The notes: generated by a model not told the origin, from the sequence alone. A stretch of DNA of 64,000 nucleotides from CALDTK01 sp041744755 (GCA_041744755.1 JBGTKC010000087.1:69603-133602), one strand, 5' to 3'. Positions 1 to 8,627 are shown, counted from the stretch's first letter. Made by a program: numbers and translations.

Positions 1-426
1 GCCTACGAGCACCCCCGCAAGACGTACCTCAACTTCCGCAACTCCCTGGCCGCAATCTACAAGAATCAGTCACCCGCCCGCGGTATCGCGACTCTCGCTG
101 CGCGTCAGGCGCTGGATGCGCTGGCGGCGCTGAGATTCCTCGTTGGAGGGCGCGGCGGCGGCGCCCACCTCGCGAGCATCTGGCGGGCCCACGTCGACTT
201 TTACCGCGGTAAGTCCCGCTGGCGAGCGCAGCGGCGGCGGTGGCAAGTTTTGGCGAAAGCCGCTAACGATTACCACGGTAAGCACGGCTCAAAGGCCTCA
301 GCGCTCGCGGAGGCGGGGTCTACCGGTCCGAGTGAAGTCATCTTGGTGGATTTCTACCTGCGGGGGCGCCGCACCTTTTCCGAACTTCGCAGCTCTCGGG
401 AGATATTTCGCGCCGGGGACTTGTGA
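1..426 (+). CDS. Glycosyltransferase family 2, C-terminal end (partial)
   Basis: The window opens inside this gene; 141 residues and the TGA at 424-426 are present. The start HPRKTYLNFRNSLAAIYKN is the hallmark C-terminal segment of Bacteroidota family-2 glycosyltransferases (usually 'xPRKTYYNFRNxLxxLxKN'). It is followed by a basic, helical tail typical of the membrane-proximal end of these enzymes. The donor sugar and acceptor cannot be told because the GT-A catalytic part lies outside the window. The frame carries a GNAA mini-hairpin copy read as VLAKA. Family assignment rests on this one motif. Confidence 0.7.
   Translation, partial: AYEHPRKTYLNFRNSLAAIYKNQSPARGIATLAARQALDALAALRFLVGGRGGGAHLASIWRAHVDFYRGKSRWRAQRRRWQVLAKAANDYHGKHGSKASALAEAGSTGPSEVILVDFYLRGRRTFSELRSSREIFRAGDL
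247..261 (+). repeat. GNAA mini-hairpin motif, copy 1
   Basis: GTTTTGGCGAAAGCC: stem GGC/GCC, loop GAAA. Sense in the glycosyltransferase, read VLAKA. Confidence 0.9.
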
Positions 427-490
427 GCTTGCCGCGCCGGTCTACATTTGCACCCGCTTCGAGTAGTCGGGGTTTAGTCACGTAAATCGC

Positions 491-565
491 GGGTCGTTAG
501 CTCAGTTGGTTTAGAGCGCTGCTTTGACAGAGCAGAGGTCACTGGTTCGAATCCAGTACGACCCA
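491..565 (+). tRNA. tRNA-Val (GAC)
   Basis: Cloverleaf readable by eye. Acceptor GGGTCGT pairs with ACGACCC (558-564), the anticodon stem is GCTGC/GCAG with loop TTTGACA giving anticodon GAC, and the T-arm is CTGGTTCGAATCCAG. The discriminator is A565. CCA is not encoded, unlike in the tRNA-Pro just downstream. Confidence 0.93.
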
Positions 566-599
566 CCCTTATTGGTGAGACGCTCGTCTTTATACATCG

Positions 600-676
600 C
601 GGGATGTAGCGCAGCCCGGTAGCGCACACGCCTGGGGGGCGTGGGGTCGCAGGTTCGAATCCTGTCATCCCGACCA
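600..676 (+). tRNA. tRNA-Pro (GGG)
   Basis: Acceptor CGGGATG pairs with CATCCCG (666-672). The anticodon stem is CACGC/GCGTG with loop CTGGGGG, so anticodon GGG (Pro). T-arm GCAGGTTCGAATCCTGT. Discriminator A673 is followed by an encoded CCA (674-676). It sits 34 nt after tRNA-Val, so both are probably one transcript ending at the terminator at 683-719. Confidence 0.93.
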
Positions 677-682
677 TACTGT

Positions 683-719
683 AAAGGCGTGAACACCGTT
701 GGTGTCCACGCCTTTTTTT
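683..719 (+). terminator. Rho-independent terminator of the tRNA-Val/tRNA-Pro unit
   Basis: Arm GGCGTGaACACC (686-697) pairs with GGTGTcCACGCC (701-712) across a 3-nt loop, with seven T at 713-719. The preceding AAA (683-685) makes it partly bidirectional, so it may also end the minus-strand BT_3928 gene that stops at 722. Confidence 0.85.
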
Positions 720-721
720 GT

Positions 722-2182
722 CTACTCGAAGTCGCTCACATCCGCGGGGACGTCCCGCCAGTGGTAATGCTTAACGACGACCCCATCCTTGAGGACGACC
801 ACGCCCGGATTAGACCGAATGATGGTCTTGAGGAGGATGTCGTCGCCCTTGTAGATCGGGTGCGGGAACTGTACGGCGTGACGGAAGTCGTCGATGCGGG
901 TGTTGTCCGTGAAGGCGGTCGCGGCGAAAACTTTCCAGCCGGCCCGTTCGGCGGCGTCGGCGAAGGGCACGATACGCTCCATCCACTTATTGACGTAGTC
1001 GGGGTCCCACTTGGTGATGTTGGCCACCTCGCTACGCTCCCGCAGGGCGGCAAACACGCGCGTGACCCGGCCGTCGGCGGTGGTGTCGGTGACGAACATC
1101 GAGTCCTGCACGATACGCTCGCCCTCGGCCTCGCCGTCGTCGTAGAGCCGGTAGGCCACTACCATAGCCGTGTAGCCGGGTTCCGCGAGGATAGATTCGG
1201 CCATGGGCATACCGTCGGCGTCCTCGAGCTCGAAGTCGCTGAGTTTGGTGCGAGCGACCGTGGGCTCGGTTTTGATCTGCTCGAGCTCGAAGTCCGTTTC
1301 CGGGAAATCCTTGTAGCGCTTCATGAAGTCGTCGAACGGCAGCTCCGTGTACTCACCCGTCGACCGGTCGGTGATGCCGTAAGCGACCACGTCGACGGCC
1401 TCGGCGGCCTCGGTCTCGGCAGCCTTCTTCGTGCGGATGTCGAGGCCTTCGGCGAAGGGACGGAAGTCGTGCACCGGTAGGCCCCAAACGAAATTGCTCA
1501 TCGCAAAAACGGAGGCGATCACCACCGTCGCCCAGCCGACGACCGCGCGGGTCGTTTTGCTGAAAAGCTGATGCATCAGGTCAGGCCAAATGACGAACAC
1601 AAGCGCCGGGACCATCAGGAAGCAATCTTTGAGGAAGCTCGTGTACGGCTGCAATTTGAGAAAATCCCCGAAGCAACCACAGTCCGTGACGCGCATGTTG
1701 GTCTCCGCATACTTGCCCCACTCCGCGAAGGCGAAGAAGTTGCCGCCGCTCGGCACGTAGCCCGTGAGGAACGTGAAGCCCGTGAGCACGGTAAAAAACG
1801 CCATGACGCCGAGGAAGATCCAAGCCGTGACCCGAGGTCGCTCCCCGACGATGAGCAGTACCCCGAGCACTACCTCGAGGACAACCATTGCCGTGGCTAC
1901 GTACACGCTCACCTCGCTGCCCCACGAAAATATCGGCGCGAGAGATCCCCACCCAGCACCCGCAGCCGTGGCGCCAAACTCGTCGAAGTACTGGGCCATC
2001 TTATAGGCCGTCCCGAGCGGATCAACCACCTTAACGTAGCCACTAAAGAGAAACCAAGCCCCGCAGAAATTCTGCAGGAAAGACACTCCGAGATTGCGCG
2101 TGGCGCGGAGCCAAAAGTGTGTAGCGAGCGTGAGGAGCACAGCCGCCAACGCGATCGCGAAGACCAGAACAGTGAGCGTCAT
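722..2182 (-). CDS. BT_3928 family DoxX-like membrane protein
   Basis: 486 residues. The N-terminal ~220 residues hold a first helix (about 1-25), the conserved segment NFCGAWFLFSGYVKVVDPLG (about 38-57) and three or four further hydrophobic helices. This is the DoxX-like layout of Bacteroidota BT_3928 proteins. The C-terminal ~240 residues are soluble and acidic, with a thioredoxin-like feel near the end (VFAATAF, IRSNPGVVVLKDGVVVKHYHW). It lies 65 bp downstream of DUF1599 on the same strand, the usual pairing in this phylum. No enzymatic function is established for the family; a membrane redox role is only suggested by the fold. Confidence 0.82.
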   Translation of the reverse strand: MTLTVLVFAIALAAVLLTLATHFWLRATRNLGVSFLQNFCGAWFLFSGYVKVVDPLGTAYKMAQYFDEFGATAAGAGWGSLAPIFSWGSEVSVYVATAMVVLEVVLGVLLIVGERPRVTAWIFLGVMAFFTVLTGFTFLTGYVPSGGNFFAFAEWGKYAETNMRVTDCGCFGDFLKLQPYTSFLKDCFLMVPALVFVIWPDLMHQLFSKTTRAVVGWATVVIASVFAMSNFVWGLPVHDFRPFAEGLDIRTKKAAETEAAEAVDVVAYGITDRSTGEYTELPFDDFMKRYKDFPETDFELEQIKTEPTVARTKLSDFELEDADGMPMAESILAEPGYTAMVVAYRLYDDGEAEGERIVQDSMFVTDTTADGRVTRVFAALRERSEVANITKWDPDYVNKWMERIVPFADAAERAGWKVFAATAFTDNTRIDDFRHAVQFPHPIYKGDDILLKTIIRSNPGVVVLKDGVVVKHYHWRDVPADVSDFE

Positions 2183-2247
2183 ATCGGAGAGGGGCTAACG
2201 GGGCAGCTACGGCCGTCGGTTTGGATACGCGAAAGTGGGGACAAAGG

Positions 2248-2787
2248 TCACCCGCCGGCGGCCAGCTTGATGAGTGCGAAAAGTGAATAGTTTGCAATGT
2301 CTGCGTAGCCGCCCCGCACACCCTCGCTAGCGATCGTGAGGCCGGCGTTGTCCTCGATCTGCTTGATGCGGTGGAGCTTCATCAGGATGAGGTCGGTGAG
2401 CGACGGGATCCGCATCTCGCGCCAGGCCTCACCGTAGTCGTGGTTCTTGGCCTGCATGAGTCCTTCGGTCTCGGCGGCCGCCCCATCGTAAAGGCTCAAC
2501 GCGTGCGCTGAGTCGAGGTCGACCTCGCCCGCGGCGCCGAGTCGCTCCTGCACGAGCGCGAGGAAGGCGTAGTTGACGAGCGCCACGAATTCGCCGTGGA
2601 TGCCCTCGTCGATGAGCGCCTCCCCCTGCTCGAGGCTCCTGATGCGCTTCGCCTTGATGTAAAGTTGGTCGGTGAGGCTCGGCAGGCGCATAATCCGCCA
2701 GGCGGTGCCGTAGTCGGCCATCTTGCGGGCGAACAGATCGCGGCAGGACTGGCGCTCGCGCCTGTACTCGGCTAGGGTGTCGGACAT
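2248..2787 (-). CDS. DUF1599 domain protein
   Basis: 179 residues made of two similar halves. Residues ~18-60 contain KMADYGTAWRIMRLPSLTDQ and residues ~110-150 contain KNHDYGEAWREMRIPSLTDL, so the family signature 'K.DYG.AWR.MR.PSLTD' occurs twice, as is usual for DUF1599. The family is listed among nucleotide-modification-associated or all-alpha NTP-pyrophosphatase-like proteins, but its reaction is unproven. The start is well supported: TACCTTTCG lies 4 nt upstream of the ATG. It probably forms an operon with the BT_3928 gene downstream. Confidence 0.85.
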   Translation of the reverse strand: MSDTLAEYRRERQSCRDLFARKMADYGTAWRIMRLPSLTDQLYIKAKRIRSLEQGEALIDEGIHGEFVALVNYAFLALVQERLGAAGEVDLDSAHALSLYDGAAAETEGLMQAKNHDYGEAWREMRIPSLTDLILMKLHRIKQIEDNAGLTIASEGVRGGYADIANYSLFALIKLAAGG

Positions 2788-2791
2788 GGGG

Positions 2792-2800
2792 CGAAAGGTA
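2792..2800 (-). promoter_or_regulatory. -7 box of DUF1599 gene
   Basis: TACCTTTCG read on the minus strand, 4 nt before the ATG at 2787. It matches the Bacteroidota TAnnTTTG element with one change. The distance predicts a leaderless or near-leaderless transcript. Confidence 0.55.
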
Positions 2801-2845
2801 TTCGACGGCGCGAGAGTCGGCGGGTCGGGCCGCAGTCGGCAGACC

Positions 2846-2852
2846 TAACTTG
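2846..2852 (+). promoter_or_regulatory. -7 box of EamA transporter gene
   Basis: TAACTTG followed by six C and then GTG at 2859. The TTG at 2850 is part of this box, which is why GTG2859 rather than TTG2850 is taken as the start codon. Confidence 0.5.
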
Positions 2853-2858
2853 CCCCCC

Positions 2859-3770
2859 GTGCTAGCCCTCCTGTTCTGCATCCTGGCGAGTACATGGATC
2901 TCGCTGTTGTTCAAGCTATTCGCGCGCTACGGGGTCCGCAATCTCCCGGCGATCGTGGTCAACTACTTCGTCTGCGTGATCTCCGGAAGCCTGTTCGAAG
3001 GTCGGTGGCTGGTGACCGCAGCGGTCTTCGACGCGCCCTGGATCTGGCTCGCCTTCGGACTCGGATTCTTCTTCATCGGCGGCTTCAACCTCAACGCCAC
3101 TTCGGTGCAGCGGGCCGGGATAGCGGTGACGAGCGTCGTGCAGCGCATCTCCCTGCTGCTTAGCGTGGCCTTCGCAGTCATCTACCTCGGCGATCCGCTT
3201 TCGCCAAAACAGGCCATCGGCATTGCGCTGGGCGTGCTCTCGGTGTTTCTCGTCGTTCGACCGCGTCCCGACGCGGGCGCGGTGGTTGACCCAGCGGCCG
3301 TCGACCACGACACCGTCGTAGGTGCGGCCCGCCCCGCGCGAGTCACCTGGCTGCTGCCGCTGGCCGTCTTCCTCGTGGCGGGTGCTATCGAGAGTGGATT
3401 GACGCTCGGGCAACGCGAGTACGGCGGTGGAGAGAGCGCCGCCTACGCCGTGACGCTGTTTCTGTGGGCGGGAGTCTTGGGGCTTGCCTTCGCCCTGCTA
3501 ATCCCGAATCCTTCAGGAAAGGCCCGCTTCCAAGCCCGCGACCTCATCGGAGGGGTCGCCCTGGGAGTCCCAAATTTCTTCAGCATCTACCTAATCCTCG
3601 TGGCGCTTGAGGGAGGCCTGAAGCCTGCGACGGTCTTTCCGGTCCTAAATATTGCTACGATTGTCCTTGGAACCCTTGCCGCGGTCCTGTTCTTCGGAGA
3701 GCGGCTTTCGCCAAAACAATGGGCCGGAGTGGCGGTGGCCGTAGTAGCGATCGGATTGATTACGACCTGA
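2859..3770 (+). CDS. EamA/DMT-family exporter
   Basis: About 303 residues and ten hydrophobic helices in two homologous halves, as in 10-TM drug/metabolite transporters. Each half ends with the EamA signature at the same point: GDPLSPKQAIGIALGVLSV near residue 110-130 and GERLSPKQWAGVAVAVVAIG at the C-terminus. A hydrophilic loop (about 130-160) separates the halves. The substrate is unknown; relatives export amino acids or small metabolites. Both LSPK segments are written by GNAA-motif sequence, one exact (3703-3717) and one with an outer-pair mismatch (3196-3210), so the motif fits a natural family position without an insertion. Confidence 0.85.
   Translation: MLALLFCILASTWISLLFKLFARYGVRNLPAIVVNYFVCVISGSLFEGRWLVTAAVFDAPWIWLAFGLGFFFIGGFNLNATSVQRAGIAVTSVVQRISLLLSVAFAVIYLGDPLSPKQAIGIALGVLSVFLVVRPRPDAGAVVDPAAVDHDTVVGAARPARVTWLLPLAVFLVAGAIESGLTLGQREYGGGESAAYAVTLFLWAGVLGLAFALLIPNPSGKARFQARDLIGGVALGVPNFFSIYLILVALEGGLKPATVFPVLNIATIVLGTLAAVLFFGERLSPKQWAGVAVAVVAIGLITT
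3703..3717 (-). repeat. GNAA mini-hairpin motif, copy 2
   Basis: Stem GGC/GCC, loop GAAA; antisense in the EamA gene, whose frame reads LSPK. Confidence 0.9.
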
Positions 3771-4182
3771 GGTGGCGCTCATCACCGAGCGTACGGAGCG
3801 AAGGCGCTGCCCTCAAAGCCGAAAGGAGAGTGATGCGAAGCCTAGAACCCGTGACGGGCCCCGCTCGCCGCCCCACCGGTCGACTGCCAATTGATTGAAT
3901 CGACGGACTACGGCCGCATGGCCCACTTTGTGCAGGCGAGCAAGGCCGCACGTTGGCGTACGGTCGCACAGAAGATGTCGGCGCGCGTAACCCAAACCTT
4001 AACCTGTCCGGCTAGCCATTCGACGCGGCGCATGCCGCGGTTTGGCTCGCCCTGGCCGGCACTTGCCCCGGCGAAGCGGGCCTGGACCATTCCACTCCGA
4101 GATTTGACCTTCCCCGTTTGGCGAGGCCAGCTTGACGTAAGACCGCTACGTATGGCACGCTTTTTACAAGTCGGATTGACAA
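3771..4182. other. Intergenic region without a convincing gene
   Basis: 412 bp between the EamA gene and the diheme peroxidase. Open frames exist on both strands, up to 182 codons, but they are rich in Arg/Ser/Pro. They show no family motif and overlap each other, as expected for chance frames in GC-rich DNA. No terminator hairpin with a T-run was seen. Confidence 0.5.
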
Positions 4183-5550
4183 ATGCCCACCCCTCGCCTC
4201 GCCTTGTTGGTAATTGCCGCATGCAACTTGATCGCGTGCCGCGGCGATGGGGAGATACCCGAGGAGAGGCTCGCGGTAGAGCTCACGCGGACGATCGCAG
4301 CCAGTACCGGCGAGTCGCTCGCGGCTCTACGATATCCTTCGGAGGGCGACTTGACTGGCATTCCGCAAGACCCGCGGAACGAATTGACTGCCGACAAGGT
4401 AGCGCTGGGTCGACTGCTCTTCCACGAGACCGGTCTTAGCGTAGCCACCGTTGATGTAGCACTGCGCGGTACGGTCTCCTGTGCGAGTTGCCACAACGCG
4501 AAGGCGGGTTTCCAGGCTGGACGTTGGCAGGGGGTCGGCGAGGGGGGGGAGGGTTTTGGCGAAAGCGGAGAGGCGCGTCTCCTCAGTCCGGCCATCAAGC
4601 CGAGTGATATCGACGTGCAGGCCGTGCGCACGCCGAGCGTCCTCAACGTCGCCTACCAGCGCCAACTCCATTGGAACGGGCAATTCGGAGCCACCGGGGA
4701 AAACGCGAACCACTCGCCGCAGTGGACCACCGGTACCGCCAAGGCCATCAACCATCTCGGGTATGAAGGTCCGGAGTCGCAGGCGATCGCCGGCCTCCGG
4801 ATCCACCGCATGGCCGTGGACAGCGCCCTCGTTCACGAGCTCGGCTACGGGAGCCTGTTCGACGCGGCTTTCGCCGACATCGCGTCGGGGGATCGCTATA
4901 CGGAGGTCAGCGCGGGACTGGCAATCGCCGCGTACGAGCGGACGCTCCTCCCCACGCGATCACCCTGGCAGCGGTGGCTGGCTGGGGAGGCCCTGGCGAT
5001 GTCGGCCGCTGAACTCCGAGGGGCGATCCTATTCTTCGGAGACGGGGGGTGCGTCAACTGTCACGCCGGACCCGCCCTGTCGAGTGAGGATTATTACGCC
5101 TTAGGTATGTCTGATCTGCACGACTCGCCCCGCGAGGTAATCGGCTCCTCGCCGGAGATGAACGCCCACAAGGGGCGCGGGGGCTTTACGCAACGCGCGA
5201 CGGACATGTACAAATTCAAGGTTCCACAGCTCTATAATCTCACGGACTCACCTTTCTACGGACACGGGTCGAGCTTCGAAACCCTCGCCGAGGTGGTGAC
5301 CTACAAGGTGAGCGCTGTCTCGCAAAACCCTCGCGTCACACCCGCTCATCTCTCGCCCGAGTTCCGCCAGCTCCGACTGAGCGCCGCCGAACAAGCCGAC
5401 CTGGTGAGCTTCCTCGCGGGCGCGCTGCGGGACCCGGCACTCGACCGCTTCGTACCCGCATCGCTACCGAGTGGCCGGAGCTTCCCGAATGCCGACCTCG
5501 CGAGTCTCTTCGAGTGGCGCGGGGTCCGACGACAGCTTGCGGGCAACTAG
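4183..5550 (+). CDS. MauG/diheme cytochrome-c peroxidase lipoprotein
   Basis: 455 residues. A lipoprotein signal peptide (LVIAACNLIAC, lipidated Cys about 19) predicts export and anchoring in the cell envelope. Two c-type heme sites are visible: CASCH at about 100-104 and CVNCH at about 290-294, the spacing of bacterial diheme peroxidases. Between them are RTPSVLNVAYQRQLHWNG and, later, FKVPQLYNLTDSPFYGHG, both family segments. The family reduces H2O2 or carries out MauG-like oxidations; the partner is unknown. A degenerate GNAA motif (4553-4567) encodes FGES in a glycine-rich loop after heme 1. No cytochrome maturation genes are adjacent. Confidence 0.88.
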   Translation: MPTPRLALLVIAACNLIACRGDGEIPEERLAVELTRTIAASTGESLAALRYPSEGDLTGIPQDPRNELTADKVALGRLLFHETGLSVATVDVALRGTVSCASCHNAKAGFQAGRWQGVGEGGEGFGESGEARLLSPAIKPSDIDVQAVRTPSVLNVAYQRQLHWNGQFGATGENANHSPQWTTGTAKAINHLGYEGPESQAIAGLRIHRMAVDSALVHELGYGSLFDAAFADIASGDRYTEVSAGLAIAAYERTLLPTRSPWQRWLAGEALAMSAAELRGAILFFGDGGCVNCHAGPALSSEDYYALGMSDLHDSPREVIGSSPEMNAHKGRGGFTQRATDMYKFKVPQLYNLTDSPFYGHGSSFETLAEVVTYKVSAVSQNPRVTPAHLSPEFRQLRLSAAEQADLVSFLAGALRDPALDRFVPASLPSGRSFPNADLASLFEWRGVRRQLAGN

Positions 5551-5583
5551 CGAGCGCGGTACCGGAGGCCCACGTTCCGCCCA

Positions 5584-5591
5584 TATCTTCG
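5584..5591 (+). promoter_or_regulatory. -7 box of miaB
   Basis: TATCTTCG, then CCGCC, then GTG at 5597. It identifies the start codon of MiaB inside a much longer open frame. Confidence 0.55.
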
Positions 5592-5596
5592 CCGCC

Positions 5597-7015
5597 GTGA
5601 ACACCGACGTCCTCCACGCCCCACTCCCGACCGCACGCCAGGGCGAGACCTTAGCCCCGGCTATCGACGTCTCCCACGACGGCCCCCGCTTCTACATCGA
5701 GAGCTACGGCTGCGCGATGAACTTCTCGGACTCGGAGATTGTGGCAAGTATCCTGGGTGAGGTCGGGTACGCCGCGACCCGCGACATCGACGCGGCCGAC
5801 CTGATCCTCATAAACACCTGCTCCATCCGCGAGAAGGCCGAGGACACAGTGCGCAAGCGCCTGCGGGTGTTCGACAAGCAAAAACGCGCCAGGCCGGGGA
5901 CGCTGGTCGGTGTGCTCGGCTGTATGGCGGAGCGGCTGAAAGGCAAGTTCTTAGAAGAGGAGCGACTAGTCGACATGGTGGTCGGGCCGGACGCCTACCG
6001 CGACCTCCCGAAGCTCCTGGCCGAGGCGGGAGGCGGTGACAAGGGCATCAACGTGCACCTAAGCCGCGAGGAAACTTACGCCGACATCGCCCCGGTGCGT
6101 CTGGACAGTAACGGGGTGACGGCGTTGATTTCGATCATGCGGGGCTGCGACAACATGTGCTCGTTTTGCGTGGTGCCCTTCACGCGCGGCCGCGAGCGGT
6201 CGAGGGACCTGTACAGCGTTTTGGCGGAAGCCCAACAACTGTTCGAACGAGGCTTCCGCGAGGTCACCCTGCTCGGGCAGAATGTCGACTCGTACAAGTG
6301 GACCAGTCCCGAGGACGGTCGCGTGGTCAACTTCGCGGAGCTGCTCGCCGCTGTAGCCACGGTCCACCCGCGGCTCCGCGTCCGCTTCTCGACGAGCCAC
6401 CCGAAGGACATCACCGACGAGGTCCTCCACACCATCGCTCGCCACGACAACATTTGCAACTACATCCACCTCCCGGCGCAGAGCGGCAACTCGCGGGTGT
6501 TGCGACTGATGAATCGAACCTACGACCGGGCGTGGTACATCGACCGCGTAGCGGCCATCCGGCGGATCATCCCCGGGTGCGCGATCAGCTCGGACATTAT
6601 CACCGGCTTCTGCACCGAGACCGAAGCTGAGCACGAGGATACCCTGAGCCTCGTCGCGCTCGCGCGCTACTCCATGAGCTACATGTTTTTTTACTCAGAG
6701 CGCCCCGGGACGCTTGCCGCGCGGAAGTACGCCGACGACGTCCCGCTGCACGTCAAGAAGCGCCGCCTGCAGGAGGTGATCGACCGACAACACGCCATAT
6801 CGCTCGAGGACAATCTGGCCGAGGTAGGGCAGGTGCAGGAGATCTTGATCGAGTGTACCGCTAAGCGCTCGGACCTGCAGTGGCTCGGCAAAAATTCGCA
6901 GAACAAGAAAGTGGTCTGGGAGCGGGTCGGGGGTGAGCGCCCCGGCGATTACGTGCAGGTGCGCATCGTTGCTGCCACGAGCCAAACCCTGAGCGGCGAG
7001 CTGGTCGTGGCGTAA
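5597..7015 (+). CDS. miaB: tRNA-2-methylthio-N6-dimethylallyladenosine synthase MiaB
   Basis: 472 residues from GTG5597. MiaB methylthiolates i6A37 in tRNAs reading UNN codons, using S-adenosylmethionine and two Fe-S clusters. N-terminal cluster-binding domain: ESYGCAMNFSDSEI at about 35-48, with further Cys in INTCSIRE and GVLGCMAER. Radical-SAM motif GCDNMCSFCVVPFTRGRERSR near 185. LPAQSGNSRVLRLMNRTYDR and the C-terminal TRAM domain complete the enzyme. The start was chosen for the -7 box and for the family N-terminus; an upstream ATG at 5471 would overlap the peroxidase gene. A GNAA motif encodes VLAEA. Confidence 0.93.
   Translation: MNTDVLHAPLPTARQGETLAPAIDVSHDGPRFYIESYGCAMNFSDSEIVASILGEVGYAATRDIDAADLILINTCSIREKAEDTVRKRLRVFDKQKRARPGTLVGVLGCMAERLKGKFLEEERLVDMVVGPDAYRDLPKLLAEAGGGDKGINVHLSREETYADIAPVRLDSNGVTALISIMRGCDNMCSFCVVPFTRGRERSRDLYSVLAEAQQLFERGFREVTLLGQNVDSYKWTSPEDGRVVNFAELLAAVATVHPRLRVRFSTSHPKDITDEVLHTIARHDNICNYIHLPAQSGNSRVLRLMNRTYDRAWYIDRVAAIRRIIPGCAISSDIITGFCTETEAEHEDTLSLVALARYSMSYMFFYSERPGTLAARKYADDVPLHVKKRRLQEVIDRQHAISLEDNLAEVGQVQEILIECTAKRSDLQWLGKNSQNKKVVWERVGGERPGDYVQVRIVAATSQTLSGELVVA
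6218..6232 (+). repeat. GNAA mini-hairpin motif, copy 3
   Basis: Stem GGC/GCC, loop GGAA; sense in miaB (VLAEA). Confidence 0.9.
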
Positions 7016-7024
7016 GCCCCGGCG

Positions 7025-7759
7025 CTACTCTACCGATAAACCCAAGTTGCCGGTCGGCACCTGGCGCACGTCGGACTCGACGAGGCCGTCGCGCATCCTG
7101 ACCACGCGGTGGGCGTACTCGGCGATGTCGGGCTCGTGCGTCACGACCACGACCGTATTGCCGCGGGCGTGGATTTCGTCAAAGAGCGCCATGATCTCGA
7201 TGGAGGTCTTCGTGTCGAGGTTGCCGGTCGGCTCATCTGCCAGAATAATGGCAGGATCGTTCACCAGTGCCCGCGCCACGGCTACCCTCTGGCGCTGGCC
7301 GCCGGAGAGCTCGTTAGGTTTGTGGTGCATACGGTCGCCGAGTCCGACGGCCTCGAGGACGCTCGCGGCGCGCTCGGTTCGCACCCGGCGGCTCTCGCCG
7401 GCGTAGACGAGGGGCAGGGCAACGTTGTCGAGGGCGCTCAGGCGCGGCATGAGGTTGAAGGTCTGGAAGACGAAGCCGATCTCCTTGTTGCGAACCTGGG
7501 CCAGCTCGCCGTCCGACATTCGGTCGACGCGTTGGCCATTAAGTGAGTAGGTGCCCGCCGAGGGCGTGTCGAGACAGCCGAGCAGATTCATAAGCGTCGA
7601 CTTGCCCGACCCGGAAGGCCCCATCAAGGCCACGTATTCGTTGCGGTCCACGGCGAGGGTCACGCTCTGCAGTGCGTGGATGGTCTCGGCACCCATGGTG
7701 TATGTGCGCCGCAGCTGGTCGGTGACGATGATGTTGGCGGAAGACTTGATGGTCGACAT
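7025..7759 (-). CDS. ABC transporter ATP-binding protein, MacB/LolD type
   Basis: 244 residues. Walker A GPSGSGKST (about 46-54), Q-loop FVFQTFNLMPRLSA, signature LSGGQRQRVAVARAL, Walker B IILADEPTGNLD and the H-loop VVTHEPD are all intact. The 'TGNLD' and 'NLMPRLSALDNV' features place it in the LolD/MacB/FtsE-like branch, which powers lipoprotein release or tripartite efflux. No permease gene adjoins it, so the partner is elsewhere. It ends 9 bp from the convergent miaB stop. A possible -7 box, TACATTCG, lies about 20 nt before the ATG. Confidence 0.88.
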   Translation of the reverse strand: MSTIKSSANIIVTDQLRRTYTMGAETIHALQSVTLAVDRNEYVALMGPSGSGKSTLMNLLGCLDTPSAGTYSLNGQRVDRMSDGELAQVRNKEIGFVFQTFNLMPRLSALDNVALPLVYAGESRRVRTERAASVLEAVGLGDRMHHKPNELSGGQRQRVAVARALVNDPAIILADEPTGNLDTKTSIEIMALFDEIHARGNTVVVVTHEPDIAEYAHRVVRMRDGLVESDVRQVPTGNLGLSVE

Positions 7760-7927
7760 ACAGTAGGCGTTGCGCCGAATGTAGAGCGCGGGTTAGCGGA
7801 GGCTTTCGCGAAAACGATGAATCACGGGATTCGTAAGACCAAGGATAGATAAGGGCTATTTGGTGTTGCCCATCCCTGCTCAGTCGGCAAGCGCAGCTAG
7901 CGCCCGTAGATACTCGACCGCAGCACG

Positions 7928-7935
7928 TTTATTTG
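7928..7935 (+). promoter_or_regulatory. -7 box of deoxynucleoside kinase gene
   Basis: TTTATTTG, 4 nt before ATG7940; the first half deviates from TAnn but the TTTG half is exact. Confidence 0.4.
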
Positions 7936-7939
7936 CCGC

Positions 7940-8581
7940 ATGGCCACTCCCCCCAACGTGCACCCGAGGTACATCGCCGTGAGCGGCAACATAGGCGCCG
8001 GCAAGACGACTCTCTGCGGTAGGCTCGGAAGGTATTTCGACTGGGACGTGCACTACGAATCAACCGAGGACAACCCCTACCTCAATGATTTCTACGAGGA
8101 CATGAACCGGTGGTCGTTCAATCTGCAGGTCTACTTCCTCCACAAGCGGTACAAAGGCATCGTCGACATACTCGCCGGGGAGAAGACCGTGATCCAGGAT
8201 CGGACCATCTTCGAGGACGCCGAGATCTTCGCGCCCAACCTGCACGCCATGGGGCTGATGTCGGAGCGGGACTTCCGCAACTACTTCGAGCTCTTCGAGG
8301 CGATGCAGTCGCAGATCCAGGCCCCCGACCTGCTGATCTACCTCCGGGCCGGGATCCCGACGCTCGTCAACCACATCGAAAAACGTGGCCGCGAATACGA
8401 AGGCTCGATTTCGATCGACTACCTCAAGAAGCTCAACGGCCGCTACGATGAGTGGATCGCCGGCTACGCGGCCGGCCCGAAACTGATTATCGACGTCAAC
8501 GAGGTGGACTTCGTCAACAAACCAGGAGACATGGGCCTAGTGGTCGAGCAGGTGCAAGGGCATCTCGGCGGCTTGTTCTGA
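7940..8581 (+). CDS. Deoxynucleoside kinase (dAdo/dGuo kinase family)
   Basis: 213 residues. P-loop VSGNIGAGKTT at about 15-25, followed by the family features ESTEDNPYLNDFYEDM, WSFNLQVYFLHKRY and the DRT motif (VIQDRTIFEDAEIFA), then YLRAGIPTLVNHIEKRGREYEGSI, which holds the lid arginines. These enzymes phosphorylate salvaged deoxynucleosides with ATP. The sequence pattern resembles the deoxyadenosine/deoxyguanosine group of Bacteroidota, but specificity cannot be fixed by eye. It is followed by yggS after 58 bp; each gene has its own -7 box. Confidence 0.88.
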   Translation: MATPPNVHPRYIAVSGNIGAGKTTLCGRLGRYFDWDVHYESTEDNPYLNDFYEDMNRWSFNLQVYFLHKRYKGIVDILAGEKTVIQDRTIFEDAEIFAPNLHAMGLMSERDFRNYFELFEAMQSQIQAPDLLIYLRAGIPTLVNHIEKRGREYEGSISIDYLKKLNGRYDEWIAGYAAGPKLIIDVNEVDFVNKPGDMGLVVEQVQGHLGGLF

Positions 8582-8627
8582 TGGGGCTTCTCCCCTGAGG
8601 ACATTTATTCGAGCTGCCCGCAAACCT

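Noticed and set aside
641..1480. 279-codon plus-strand ORF
   Set aside because: Starts in tRNA-Pro and runs antisense to the BT_3928 gene; composition is that of a shadow frame.
3891..4439. 182-codon ORF in the gap before the diheme peroxidase
   Set aside because: Overlaps the true peroxidase start, no recognisable domain, and skewed Arg/Ser content.
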